NCBI GenBank assembly: GCA_937920255.1
Contig: CALDSL010000166.1
Coordinates: 1 to 10,969, forward strand
DNA from: an uncultured Anaerolineaceae bacterium
GTDB taxonomy: Bacteria; Chloroflexota; Anaerolineae; Anaerolineales; Anaerolineaceae
Reading direction: 5' to 3'
Length of the DNA stretch: 10,969 bases
Shown here piece after piece: positions 1-6,872 of the stretch. The notes beneath the pieces were generated by a model. That model was not told the origin of the DNA and ran no database searches. It saw nothing but the letters and a program-made list of their open reading frames with translations. Position 1 is the first letter of the stretch. Each line of letters starts with the position of its first letter. A program made the translations under genes and the position numbers.

Positions 1-245
1 AAATGCCCTACCAGTTCCCCGGCAGCCTGAGCGAAGACCAATACTGGCAGCTCACAGCCTATTTGCTGGAGAAAAACGGTTTCACGGTCCCGGCCCGTCT
101 GGATGCGAACAGCGCCGCCGCCTTCTCGCTCACCGCCCCGACGCCTGAAGAACCCGCTGCCCCATTCTGGCTGTGGATCACCGGCGCCGTGGCCTTCGCG
201 GCGGTTGCGGCAGTCGCGGTTGTGATAAGGCGTAAGACGCAGTAA
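1..245 (+). CDS. C-terminal fragment of a membrane-anchored c-type cytochrome-like protein
   Basis: The gene is cut by the left edge, and its reading frame is open from base 1-2 onward, so the first visible Met (base 3) is probably internal. The visible 80 residues begin with Met-Pro, then PGSLSEDQYWQLTAYLLEKN. This pattern is typical of the last part of class I cytochrome c domains, where the Met is the distal haem ligand and the SLSxxxYWxLxAYLL helix packs on the haem. A short Ala/Pro/Thr linker follows, then a hydrophobic segment (about residues 54-75) and a terminal RRK, which predicts a C-terminal membrane anchor with a cytoplasmic basic tail. The CxxCH haem-binding site would lie upstream of the window, so haem binding is inferred from the C-terminal pattern only. 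It ends with TAA at 243-245, and a large inverted repeat follows it. Electron transfer at the outer face of the cytoplasmic membrane is the likely role, with partner unknown. Confidence 0.7.
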   Translation, partial: MPYQFPGSLSEDQYWQLTAYLLEKNGFTVPARLDANSAAAFSLTAPTPEEPAAPFWLWITGAVAFAAVAAVAVVIRRKTQ

Positions 246-255
246 CGCGATATAT

Positions 256-334
256 GGGGTGCGGGTGGGTGTGGGTAGGGGGCGCCTACTCGAAGAGTAC
301 CCTGCGGGTAGGCGCCCCCTACCCACACCCACCC
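256..334. repeat. 27-bp perfect inverted repeat with G-quadruplex-type arms
   Basis: The arms 263-289 and 308-334 are exact reverse complements over 27 bp, with an 18-nt spacer (290-307). The spacer holds a smaller palindrome around CTCGAAGAG. The left arm and the bases before it contain five G-runs on the plus strand (256-259, 263-265, 267-269, 273-275, 278-282) separated by 1-3 nt. The right arm has four matching C-runs (315-319, 322-324, 328-330, 332-334), so either strand could form a four-run G-quadruplex. No T-run follows the right arm, which argues against a classical intrinsic terminator. It sits after the cytochrome-like gene and before the promoter-like box of the next gene. Palindromes of GTAGGGGGCGCC type recur in Chloroflexota intergenic DNA, so a dispersed repeat family is plausible but not shown here. 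Confidence 0.85.
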
Positions 335-374
335 ACCACCTCCTCGGCTTTCCAAACCGGGTCATTTTCTGGTT

Positions 375-380
375 TATAAT
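375..380 (+). promoter_or_regulatory. -10 box of a likely promoter for the 409-2364 gene
   Basis: A perfect TATAAT lies 28 nt before the ATG at 409, in a locally AT-rich stretch. The -35 side is weak: the best match is TTTCCA at 349-354 (4 of 6 to consensus) with a 20-nt spacer, longer than usual. A transcript would start near 387 and have a leader of only about 20 nt that includes the ribosome-binding site. This places the promoter downstream of the large inverted repeat, so the repeat would not be part of this transcript. Confidence 0.5.
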
Positions 381-408
381 AAGCCGCATACTATTACAAG
401 GAGCCTTT

Positions 409-2364
409 ATGCCTCGCAGGAATCTCATCCTCGCCGGGTTCTTCCTGGTCTTTTTCTCTTTAGTGGTTACCGCATGCCAGACGACGCCTCCCGTAACCCC
501 TACCCTCGAACCTACCCTGGCCGCGCCGACGGCCGTGCCGCCTACCCCCGAGCCCACCGTGCCGCCCGAGCGCACCCTGGTGGTCTGCCTGGGCCAGGAG
601 CCCGCCACGCTGTACCTGTATGGCAGCGCCTCGCGCAGCATGTGGAGCGTGCTCGAGGCCGTGTATGACGGCCCGTTCGACACGCGCGAATGGAGCGCCC
701 AGCCGGTGATCCTGGAGAAAATGCCCTCGCTGGCCGATGGCGACGTGCAGATCGCCCCGGTCACTGTGCGCGCCGGCGATGAGGTGGTGGATGCCGCCGG
801 CAACCTGGCCACCCTCTCGCAGGGCACGCAGGTGCTGCCCGCCGGCTGCTCCAGCCTGGATTGCGCCGTCAGCTACGATGGCGCCAGCGAGATCAGCCTC
901 GACCAGATGCAGGTCACGTTCCGCATCAAGCCCGGCGTGCAGTGGTCGGACGGCGCGCCCGTCACCGCCGCCGATTCGGTCTTTTCGTACACCATCGCTG
1001 CCAGCGCCGATACCCCGGTCTCCAAGCGCCTGATCGACCGCACCGCCAGCTACACCGCGCAGGATGACAGCACCGTGGTGTGGACCGGCAAACCCGGTTT
1101 CCGCTATGGCCGCTACTACACCAACTTCTGGCTGCCGCTGCCGCAGCACCAGCTTGGCAGCATCAGCGCCGCCGACTTGCTCACCAACGCCGACGCGGCG
1201 CAGAACCCGCTGGGCTGGGGTCCCTACACCGTGCAGGAGTGGACGCGCGGCGACCATATCACCCTGCGTAAGAATCCCAATTACTTCCGCGCCGGCGAAG
1301 GCCTGCCCAAGTTCGATAATTTGGTGTTCCGTTTTTATGAAGAAGGTGGCGACGCCGCCCTGGCCGCGCTGCAAAACGGCGAGTGCGACATCGCTGACCA
1401 GAGCACCTTTGTGGGCGATTACCTGGAAACCGTGCTGGATATGCAGAACGCCGGCACGCTCAAGGCCGGCATCGTCGAGAGTGGCGAGTGGGAGCACATC
1501 GAGCTGGCCGTGCGCCCGACGGTGTATGACAACCCCAACAACCTGCCGCTGGAGCGCCGCCCCAACTTCTTTGGCGACGTGCGCGTGCGCCAGGCCTTTG
1601 CCTACTGCATGGACCGCCAGGGCGCGGTCAATAAATTCCTGTTCGGCCAGGCGAAGGTTCCGGATGGTTTCCTGCCGGCCGGCCACCCCCTCCTGCAGGC
1701 AGACGGCATGAACCAGTACCCCTACGACCCGAACCAGGGCGCGGCGCTGCTGGAATCGGCCGGCTGGGTGGATGACGACCAGAACCCGGCCACCCCACGC
1801 GTGGCCTACGGCGCATTCCAGGTGCCCGACGGATCTCGACTGGAGGTCAACTATCTGACCACCCAGGCCAACCTGCGCGTGGATATCGCCAACTTCCTGA
1901 TCGAATCGATGGCCGCGTGCGGCATTCAGGCCAGTCTGCAGTCACTCACCCCTGACGAGCTGTACGCGCCCGGACCACAGGGGCCGCTGTTTGGCCGCAA
2001 CTTTGATATGGCGCACTTCTCCTGGCAGGCCGACCCCCAATCGCCCTGCACGCTGTACGAAAGCAGCCAGATCCCCGGCGAGAGCAATTACTGGGTAGGC
2101 GCCAATGTTTCCGGTTACGCCAACCCTGCGTTTGACTCGCTGTGCCGCCCGGCGCGCGTGCTGCTACCCGGAGAGCCCGGCTACGCCGAACAGAACGCCG
2201 AAGTCCAGCGCCTGTTCTCGCGGGAGCTGCCCGCCATCCCGCTGCACTTTCAGTTGAAGGTCGGCGTCACCCGCCCGGATGTCTGCGGCTTCGAAATGGA
2301 CGCCAGCGCCCGCAGCGACCTGTGGAACCTGGAGCAGTTCGACAGCGGCGAGGGTTGTCCGTAG
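409..2364 (+). CDS. ABC transporter solute-binding lipoprotein, family 5 (DppA/OppA type), stand-alone
   Basis: This 651-residue protein is an extracytoplasmic substrate receptor of the peptide/nickel/oligosaccharide family. The ATG at 409 is chosen because AAGGAG (398-403) precedes it by 5 nt and because it gives a clean lipoprotein signal: two Arg, a hydrophobic core and the lipobox VTAC, with lipidated Cys23. An upstream GTG at 259 in frame would read through the inverted repeat and is rejected. A Pro/Thr/Ala-rich linker (about 24-57) tethers the receptor. Family 5 hallmarks follow: VTFRIKPGVQWSDGAPVTA near 168-188, GWGPYTVQEWTRGDHITL near 269-287, and DVRVRQAFAYCMDRQ near 390-404. About 60 residues between the linker and the first hallmark, with two Cys (CSSLDC), look like a lobe insertion. 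No permease or ATPase gene is adjacent; the next gene converges on it. It is probably monocistronic, and its substrate and partner permease are unknown. Confidence 0.92.
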   Translation: MPRRNLILAGFFLVFFSLVVTACQTTPPVTPTLEPTLAAPTAVPPTPEPTVPPERTLVVCLGQEPATLYLYGSASRSMWSVLEAVYDGPFDTREWSAQPVILEKMPSLADGDVQIAPVTVRAGDEVVDAAGNLATLSQGTQVLPAGCSSLDCAVSYDGASEISLDQMQVTFRIKPGVQWSDGAPVTAADSVFSYTIAASADTPVSKRLIDRTASYTAQDDSTVVWTGKPGFRYGRYYTNFWLPLPQHQLGSISAADLLTNADAAQNPLGWGPYTVQEWTRGDHITLRKNPNYFRAGEGLPKFDNLVFRFYEEGGDAALAALQNGECDIADQSTFVGDYLETVLDMQNAGTLKAGIVESGEWEHIELAVRPTVYDNPNNLPLERRPNFFGDVRVRQAFAYCMDRQGAVNKFLFGQAKVPDGFLPAGHPLLQADGMNQYPYDPNQGAALLESAGWVDDDQNPATPRVAYGAFQVPDGSRLEVNYLTTQANLRVDIANFLIESMAACGIQASLQSLTPDELYAPGPQGPLFGRNFDMAHFSWQADPQSPCTLYESSQIPGESNYWVGANVSGYANPAFDSLCRPARVLLPGEPGYAEQNAEVQRLFSRELPAIPLHFQLKVGVTRPDVCGFEMDASARSDLWNLEQFDSGEGCP

Positions 2365-2374
2365 ACAAGACAGG

Positions 2375-2454
2375 ATCGAACCGCGAAGAACGCAAAGAAC
2401 GCGAAGGATATTTTTCGGTATCCTTCGCGTTCTTTGCGTTCTTCGCGGTTCGAT
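2375..2454. repeat. 36-bp perfect inverted repeat made of 9-nt units; possible bidirectional terminator
   Basis: Arms 2375-2410 and 2419-2454 are exact reverse complements over 36 bp around an 8-nt loop (2411-2418). Each arm is itself a short tandem array with a 9-nt period: CGCGAAGAA, CGCAAAGAA, CGCGAAGGA. The element fills most of the 103 bp between two convergent genes, starting 10 bp after one stop codon and ending 13 bp before the other. On the plus strand the right arm is followed by ATTTTCCTT, a modest T-rich stretch, so termination of the 409-2364 transcript is plausible; the minus-strand exit has no T-run. Palindromes with AACCGCGAAG-like units are a known recurring intergenic motif in Chloroflexota, Planctomycetes and other environmental genomes, and often give spurious ORFs with EERKEREG or RRTQRTRR peptides. 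Identity with such a family is inferred from pattern memory. Confidence 0.9.
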
Positions 2455-2467
2455 ATTTTCCTTACGC

Positions 2468-4540
2468 TTACGGAACCACTTCTCCACACAACAGAGCGTC
2501 GTTGACCGTTTCTCCCGCCTCGCCGGGACTGGGCAGCGCGTCCCACAGCTTGCACAGCATCACGCGGTACTGCGCGTCGGTGGCGTAGGCCTGCAGGGTC
2601 AGGTCTGCGGCCAGGTCCTGGCGGCCGCTACGCGCCAGCCCTTCGATCATCGGCATCCACTCGTACGGCGAATTAGAACCGTGCTGGTCTGGCGAATATC
2701 CCTGCGCCAGGGCTTCTTCGGCCAGCGCGGCTGCGGCGGCCCAATCTTCCTGCTGGCGCGCCAGGTCGGCTTTCTCAAAGGCATAGCACCAGCCGCTGTG
2801 CTCCGGCTCGGGGCCGAGAATATCCGTGGGCGGGTAACCCGGCCGGGCGGCCTGCGGATCAATGCGATCCAGGTTGGAGATGGGCAGAAACCCCTTTACC
2901 AGCTCGGGCAGGTACGGGTGGTCCACATCGCGCGCGTTCAGTACCCACAGGCAGTTGGAGATATTGGGGTTTTTGTATAGCAGCAGCGTGTCTGGGGTCT
3001 GGCCTTCATAGTGCAGCGTGCGGAAGGTGGTGTTCATGCTGATATTGAGCGTATCGGGCGCCTGGTTGTAGCGCGGGCGCAGGGTGTACATCCAGTAATC
3101 CAGGCTGCCGGATTGGTCGCCCTGCGGATACATCAAGTTGAGCGCGGCTGAGATGGAGAACAACCCCTGGTTGGGGAAGGGCTCTTCCTCCATGTAAAGG
3201 GCGGTGGGCGTTTTCAACCCCGGGGCGCGCCACGAAAGTTCCCAGAAAAACCGCTGTTCGTTGGTCCAGATCCAGCGATAATCATCCGCGACCTTCAGAT
3301 GGCCCGAAATGGCAAACGCGATGGCGATCCCCACCACCAGTGCGTACTGGAAACGTTTTTGGACTAGCCAATCCACCGCCACGGCGAACAGCACCCCCGC
3401 GCCAAACATGGCAGGCATGGCATAGCGGTCGGAATGGAAATCGAACACCACCTGCCGTCCGGTGATCCAGGCCGGCACCGGCCCCAGCAGCAGGGCGGCC
3501 AGCCCAAAGATCAGCGCCTGGCGCAGCCAGCGCCGATCGGTGTCATCGTTTTCGACGTGCCCCGCGCCGCGGTTGTTTTTGGCATACTGGTAGAGAAACC
3601 AGCCGGCTGCCGCGCCGCCGATCAGGCTGACCAGATAGATGAGCTTCTCGGTGCGCGTCATATCTATGATATTCAGGGCGAGCAACCGCTGCCACGCGTT
3701 GCCGAGGATCTCAACCACATCGGCCAGCACCACCCACAACAACTGGCGCAGGGTGGCCGCCGGGGCTTCGAGGAAGTTGTACAGTGTTTCGGCGCGGTAC
3801 GGGTCGGCGTCCGGCAGGCGGATGAAAAACAGCCGCCAGGCGGTAAAGGCCAGCGTCAGCAGCAGGTATGGCAGCCAGGCCATAAACACCGCGCGCAGGG
3901 TTTCGCGCGCGCGCGGCAGCGGCGCGCCGGGAACCGGCTGGCGCAGCATAAAATACAGCCCCAACGGGCGCAGCAGTTCCAGCGGCACAAAGTATTCTGT
4001 CACCGAAAGCTGGGCCAGCATGGCCAGCAGCGATCCGCCCGTGCGTAGCAAGTAGCCGCGCCGGGTGCGCGCGCGCTGCGCGCTGAGCATCAGCCCGAAG
4101 GACAGAAAGAACAGCGCGTACTGCAGCCACTGCTGGTGAAAGGTGACCGCCGCCGGCTGGCTGACAAACACCGGGTGCACCAGAAAAATCAGCGCGGCGG
4201 TCAGGTTCTGGCGGCGGGCTCGCGACCAGATCAGGTTCAGGCACCACCACGCCTCCCAGGCGCTGAGCCAGCGCAGCAGCAGGGTGAAGATATGCCAGGG
4301 CAGGGGCGTGGTTCCCAGCAGCGGGGTGAAGAGCATGTGCGTCCAGGACGAGAGCGGGCGGTCTTCGGCGTAGTACTGCACGTAATCTTGCAGTCCCCAC
4401 AGCCGTGCGACCAGGATTTTGGCCCAGTCGTCCCAGTAAAACCCCAGCCAGGGCAGCAGCAGTCCAAAGCCCAGGATGGAGATGGCAAGCAAGAGAACCG
4501 GTACATACCGGTCAGAAAATACAGCGGGGAATTTTTTCAT
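2468..4540 (-). CDS. polytopic membrane protein, probable GT-C-like (PMT/TMTC-type) glycosyltransferase with soluble C-terminal tail
   Basis: This 690-residue protein has about ten to twelve predicted membrane segments over residues 13-430, then a soluble C-terminal region. After the first membrane segment comes FYWDDW (Asp37-Asp38), followed about 30 residues later by EDRPLSSW. An acidic pair in the first external loop plus a downstream RPL motif is typical of GT-C enzymes, which transfer sugars from polyprenyl-phosphate donors on the outer face of the membrane. Residues about 584-665 form helical stretches (KADLARQQEDWAAAAALAEE) that resemble TPR units. The ATG at 4540 is preferred because residues before it, back to a GTG at 4621, are polar and unlike a leader, and a TATAAT on this strand lies just upstream. 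The ribosome-binding site is weak (GAGAG about 12 nt before). It is divergent from the transporter operon and convergent with the first binding protein, so context does not specify a substrate. A family-level call only; other multi-pass membrane proteins remain possible. Confidence 0.65.
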   Translation of the reverse strand: MKKFPAVFSDRYVPVLLLAISILGFGLLLPWLGFYWDDWAKILVARLWGLQDYVQYYAEDRPLSSWTHMLFTPLLGTTPLPWHIFTLLLRWLSAWEAWWCLNLIWSRARRQNLTAALIFLVHPVFVSQPAAVTFHQQWLQYALFFLSFGLMLSAQRARTRRGYLLRTGGSLLAMLAQLSVTEYFVPLELLRPLGLYFMLRQPVPGAPLPRARETLRAVFMAWLPYLLLTLAFTAWRLFFIRLPDADPYRAETLYNFLEAPAATLRQLLWVVLADVVEILGNAWQRLLALNIIDMTRTEKLIYLVSLIGGAAAGWFLYQYAKNNRGAGHVENDDTDRRWLRQALIFGLAALLLGPVPAWITGRQVVFDFHSDRYAMPAMFGAGVLFAVAVDWLVQKRFQYALVVGIAIAFAISGHLKVADDYRWIWTNEQRFFWELSWRAPGLKTPTALYMEEEPFPNQGLFSISAALNLMYPQGDQSGSLDYWMYTLRPRYNQAPDTLNISMNTTFRTLHYEGQTPDTLLLYKNPNISNCLWVLNARDVDHPYLPELVKGFLPISNLDRIDPQAARPGYPPTDILGPEPEHSGWCYAFEKADLARQQEDWAAAAALAEEALAQGYSPDQHGSNSPYEWMPMIEGLARSGRQDLAADLTLQAYATDAQYRVMLCKLWDALPSPGEAGETVNDALLCGEVVP

Positions 4541-4585
4541 AGCGCGAGAATCTCTCAAGATGTTCACTGGAATGCAATTGCCTAC

Positions 4586-4591
4586 ATTATA
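4586..4591 (-). promoter_or_regulatory. -10 box for the minus-strand GT-C-like gene
   Basis: Read on the minus strand, these bases are a perfect TATAAT, 45 nt before the ATG at 4540. No good -35 hexamer lies 16-18 nt upstream. The interrupted palindrome CACGACTCTCGTG (4602-4614) occupies the -35 area instead, which would fit a promoter dependent on or blocked by a DNA-binding protein. That reading is an inference. Confidence 0.45.
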
Positions 4592-4618
4592 TTCCGTTTT
4601 GCACGACTCTCGTGAAAC

Positions 4619-4648
4619 CACCCAGGGCGTCTACAGCAGCCCTGGGTG
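4619..4648. other. 10-bp perfect stem-loop in the divergent region
   Basis: CACCCAGGGC (4619-4628) is the exact reverse complement of GCCCTGGGTG (4639-4648), with a 10-nt loop. Neither side is followed by a T-run, so it is not a typical intrinsic terminator. It lies upstream of both candidate transcription starts, so it would act as DNA, for example as a protein-binding inverted repeat, rather than as RNA in the two predicted transcripts. Confidence 0.6.
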
Positions 4649-4766
4649 ACAAACTTGATGTCATATACGCGTAAGCACGGATAAACAACTTTCATCACGT
4701 TAGTAAGTTAAACTTTCACGCCATTCCCATGACAATACTCACTTGCATTTCCCATGTTACTCTTTC

Positions 4767-4796
4767 TTGACTTTACAATTGCTTTCATGCTATATT
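4767..4796 (+). promoter_or_regulatory. sigma-70-type promoter of the ABC importer operon
   Basis: TTGACT (4767-4772, 5 of 6 to consensus) and TATATT (4791-4796, 5 of 6) are separated by 18 bp, and TGC directly before the -10 box gives an extended -10 (TGn). It is the best promoter in the window. A start near 4803 would leave a leader of about 140 nt before the ATG at 4945. The pair of CATTCCCATG-like repeats lies just upstream of the -35 box, where an activator could bind. Confidence 0.65.
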
Positions 4797-4854
4797 TCTA
4801 GTACCTTTATCCCAATTAATTGAATAGATCGGCAGCGCTTTGGAAGTATTGAAG

Positions 4855-4863
4855 GGAGGTGAT
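4855..4863 (+). other. anti-SD-complementary sequence without a start codon in the operon leader
   Basis: GGAGGTGAT matches nine contiguous bases of the complement of the usual 16S rRNA 3' end. No ATG, GTG or TTG stands at the normal 5-9 nt spacing after it. The only nearby start, GTG at 4859, overlaps the motif itself and would open a 40-codon frame ending at 4981, inside the binding-protein gene. The true ribosome-binding site of that gene is the separate GGAGGAG at 4932-4938. The motif may be chance, a standby ribosome site or the remnant of a leader peptide. Confidence 0.4.
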
Positions 4864-4944
4864 ACGGAAAAGGATACTGCTCTTCGCAACCGTAATTCGT
4901 TTTGATTCCCCCTTATTTTGTACGTCCCTACGGAGGAGAATACG

Positions 4945-6843
4945 ATGTTGCAGAAAAAGATCACGACAGTCGTTGGGTTGATTGTGCTGGTCAGCATGAT
5001 TCTGGCAGCCTGCACCCCCACGACGGTAGTTCAGACCGTCGTTGTCACCGAAATTGTCGAAGGCCAGACAGTTGAACGCGTCGTCACGGCCACACCCATT
5101 CCTGCCACCGCCGTACCGCCGACGCCTGTACCGGAGGCCGCGGACACCATTGTGCTTGCGTTGCAGCAGGAACCGGACACGCTCCATCCCTTAATCGGCT
5201 CGATGATGGCGCGCACCATCGTCAACAGCGCCTGGCTGTTGGGCTGCATGGGCCAGGATGAAACCGCTACCTGGATCCCGCTGGGCTGCGAAAGCGTGCC
5301 GAATGTTGACAACGGCGGCGCCGTATTTGTTGGCGAAGGCGCCGATCGCCATATGGAAGTCACCTACAAGATCCGCGATGATTGGCGCTGGACGGACGGC
5401 ACCCCGGTAACTTCGAAGGATGCCATCTACGGCTGGAAGCTGATCATGGATCCCGAAATGGAAGTTGCCGCTCGCACCGCGACCGAAAAAATCTACGACA
5501 TGGTCGAGGTCGACGACAAAACCTTCACTACCCTCTTCATGAGCGAAGCCCAGGCCAAGGCCGCTGCTGAAGGCACCCTGGAAGGCAATATCGACTTTGC
5601 CGCATTCCAGGCCGATTACGCCGAATCCGGCTACGCCAACCAGGTTGGCGCTGTGGTCGACCCGGTCTACTGGGCCGTGGGCGTTCCCGGTGGGTTCCTG
5701 CCTTCGCACGTCATCGGCGATGTCCCCGCCGCCGAACAGGCCGCCATTGACTGGACCACCGTTCCCGGCGACGGACCGTTCTATCTCTCCGAGTGGATCC
5801 CCGGCCAGGAAATGACCCTGCTCAAGTCTGACCAGCCCTTCCCGCTGGGCGAGCCCGCGATCAACACCATCATCTTCCGTTTCTATGCGGAAACCGCCGC
5901 CGTCATCTCCGCCCTGCAGAGCGGTGAGGTGGATGTGGTCACCGGCACCGGCGGCCTCACCGTTGCCAACGCCCCCGACCTGGATAAGATCGAAGCCGCT
6001 GGCGCCTACAAGGTGCTGTACGAGCCTGGCTACCAGTGGGAGCATATTGACCTGAACACCACCAAGTTCCCGCTGGACGATGTGCTCGTGCGCAAGGCCC
6101 TGTACCACGCTCTTGACCGCCAGGCCATCGTCGACAAGCTGTACTTTGGCAAGCAGAGCACCACCGATCTGCCCATTCCAAAGGGCCTGTCTTGGGGCTG
6201 GACCGATGATTATGTGAAGTACGAGTACGATCCCGAGAAGGCTAAGGCGCTGCTGGCGGAAGCCGGCTGGGACTGCGCTGCACTGCCCTGCACCAAGGAC
6301 GGCAAGAACCTGGAAATCACCCTCATGACCACTGACCGCGCTGACCGCCAGGCCCTGGCCCAGGTGGTGCAGTCGCAGTGGAAGGCGGTCAATGTGGGCG
6401 TCAACATCCAGTTCCTGTACGGTCGCGGTCTGTTCGCCACCGCCGATGCCGGCGGCCCGCTCAGCTCACGCACCTTTGATGCCGCCATCTACACCTGGAT
6501 TACCGGCGACGATCCCGGCCACCTTGGCCTGTATGACTGCGCCTCCATCCCGAACGAAGAGAACAACTTCGCCGGCCAGAACTACACTGGCTACTGCGAT
6601 CCCGAAGCCGACAAGCTGCTCTCGGCCAACGAGACCGATCCTGAGATCAGCCTCTCCATCGAAAAGCGCAAGCCCGTTCTGCAGCAGTTCTACACGCTGT
6701 GGACCGACGCTGTGCCGGTGATCCCGCTGTTCTCGAACACCCGCGTGTACGTGGTTCGCGCTGGCCTGCAGAACTTCAAGGCCGGCCCGACCCAGTACGC
6801 GGCGGATGCCTGGAACTCCTGGGAGTGGGTGCTGGAGAAGTAA
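4945..6843 (+). CDS. ABC transporter solute-binding lipoprotein, family 5, first gene of the importer operon
   Basis: A 632-residue extracytoplasmic receptor that should deliver substrate to the permeases encoded downstream. The ATG at 4945 is chosen because GGAGGAG (4932-4938) precedes it by 6 nt and the product starts with Lys-Lys, a hydrophobic core and the lipobox LAAC with lipidated Cys23. A Val/Thr-rich then Pro-rich linker (about 24-65, with TVVQTVVVTEIVEGQ) follows, a style common in Chloroflexota binding lipoproteins. Family 5 hallmarks are VTYKIRDDWRWTDGTPVT near 139-156, GDGPFYLSEWIPGQEMTLL near 276-294, and DVLVRKALYHALDRQAIVD near 379-397. It resembles the 409-2364 protein in length, domain order and motifs such as WEHI-(D/E)-L, so the two are probably paralogues. 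It is separated from the first permease by 150 bp containing a terminator-like hairpin, which would favour high expression of the receptor. Substrate (peptide, oligosaccharide, metal chelate or other) cannot be assigned. Confidence 0.94.
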   Translation: MLQKKITTVVGLIVLVSMILAACTPTTVVQTVVVTEIVEGQTVERVVTATPIPATAVPPTPVPEAADTIVLALQQEPDTLHPLIGSMMARTIVNSAWLLGCMGQDETATWIPLGCESVPNVDNGGAVFVGEGADRHMEVTYKIRDDWRWTDGTPVTSKDAIYGWKLIMDPEMEVAARTATEKIYDMVEVDDKTFTTLFMSEAQAKAAAEGTLEGNIDFAAFQADYAESGYANQVGAVVDPVYWAVGVPGGFLPSHVIGDVPAAEQAAIDWTTVPGDGPFYLSEWIPGQEMTLLKSDQPFPLGEPAINTIIFRFYAETAAVISALQSGEVDVVTGTGGLTVANAPDLDKIEAAGAYKVLYEPGYQWEHIDLNTTKFPLDDVLVRKALYHALDRQAIVDKLYFGKQSTTDLPIPKGLSWGWTDDYVKYEYDPEKAKALLAEAGWDCAALPCTKDGKNLEITLMTTDRADRQALAQVVQSQWKAVNVGVNIQFLYGRGLFATADAGGPLSSRTFDAAIYTWITGDDPGHLGLYDCASIPNEENNFAGQNYTGYCDPEADKLLSANETDPEISLSIEKRKPVLQQFYTLWTDAVPVIPLFSNTRVYVVRAGLQNFKAGPTQYAADAWNSWEWVLEK

Positions 6844-6872
6844 TTCTCCTGTAACCGCTGTTTGTTGAATCT

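Larger units (their letters stand above)
4541..4944. promoter_or_regulatory. divergent intergenic control region (404 bp)
   Basis: This stretch separates the minus-strand GT-C-like gene from the plus-strand transporter operon and is visibly richer in A/T than the coding DNA. I see no convincing gene in it. It holds a promoter-like box for each direction, a 10-bp stem-loop at 4619-4648, a 13-nt interrupted palindrome CACGACTCTCGTG at 4602-4614 upstream of the minus-strand -10 box, two pairs of short direct repeats (AACTTTCA at 4687 and 4711; CATTCCCATG at 4722 and a near copy at 4746), and a leader of roughly 140 nt before the binding-protein gene. The palindromes and repeats could be regulator sites, but no known operator is recognised. 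Confidence 0.7.

Noticed and set aside
259..408. N-terminal extension of the first solute-binding protein from a GTG at 259
   Set aside because: It would translate the inverted repeat, place 50 unrelated residues before the signal peptide and ignore the AAGGAG directly before the ATG at 409.
460..1686. Long minus-strand open frame of 408 codons
   Set aside because: It lies antisense inside the first solute-binding gene, is rich in His, Gly, Ala and Arg with no domain, and is a typical GC-rich shadow frame.
2142..2980. Open frames through the 36-bp inverted repeat, with peptides such as EERKEREG and RRTQRTRR
   Set aside because: The 9-nt unit keeps all frames open. These peptides are well-known spurious translations of such repeats, and the frames overlap real genes on both sides.
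4541..4621. Start of the GT-C-like protein at GTG 4621
   Set aside because: The added 27 residues are polar, start inside the 10-bp stem-loop and would include the TATAAT box of the gene's likely promoter.
4859..4981. 40-codon frame from GTG 4859 in the operon leader
   Set aside because: Its start overlaps the anti-SD-like motif with no spacing, the product is Arg/Cys-rich without features, and it runs into the next gene in another frame.
5191..6108. Minus-strand open frame of 305 codons
   Set aside because: It is antisense within the second solute-binding gene, has low-complexity composition and no ribosome-binding site or motif.
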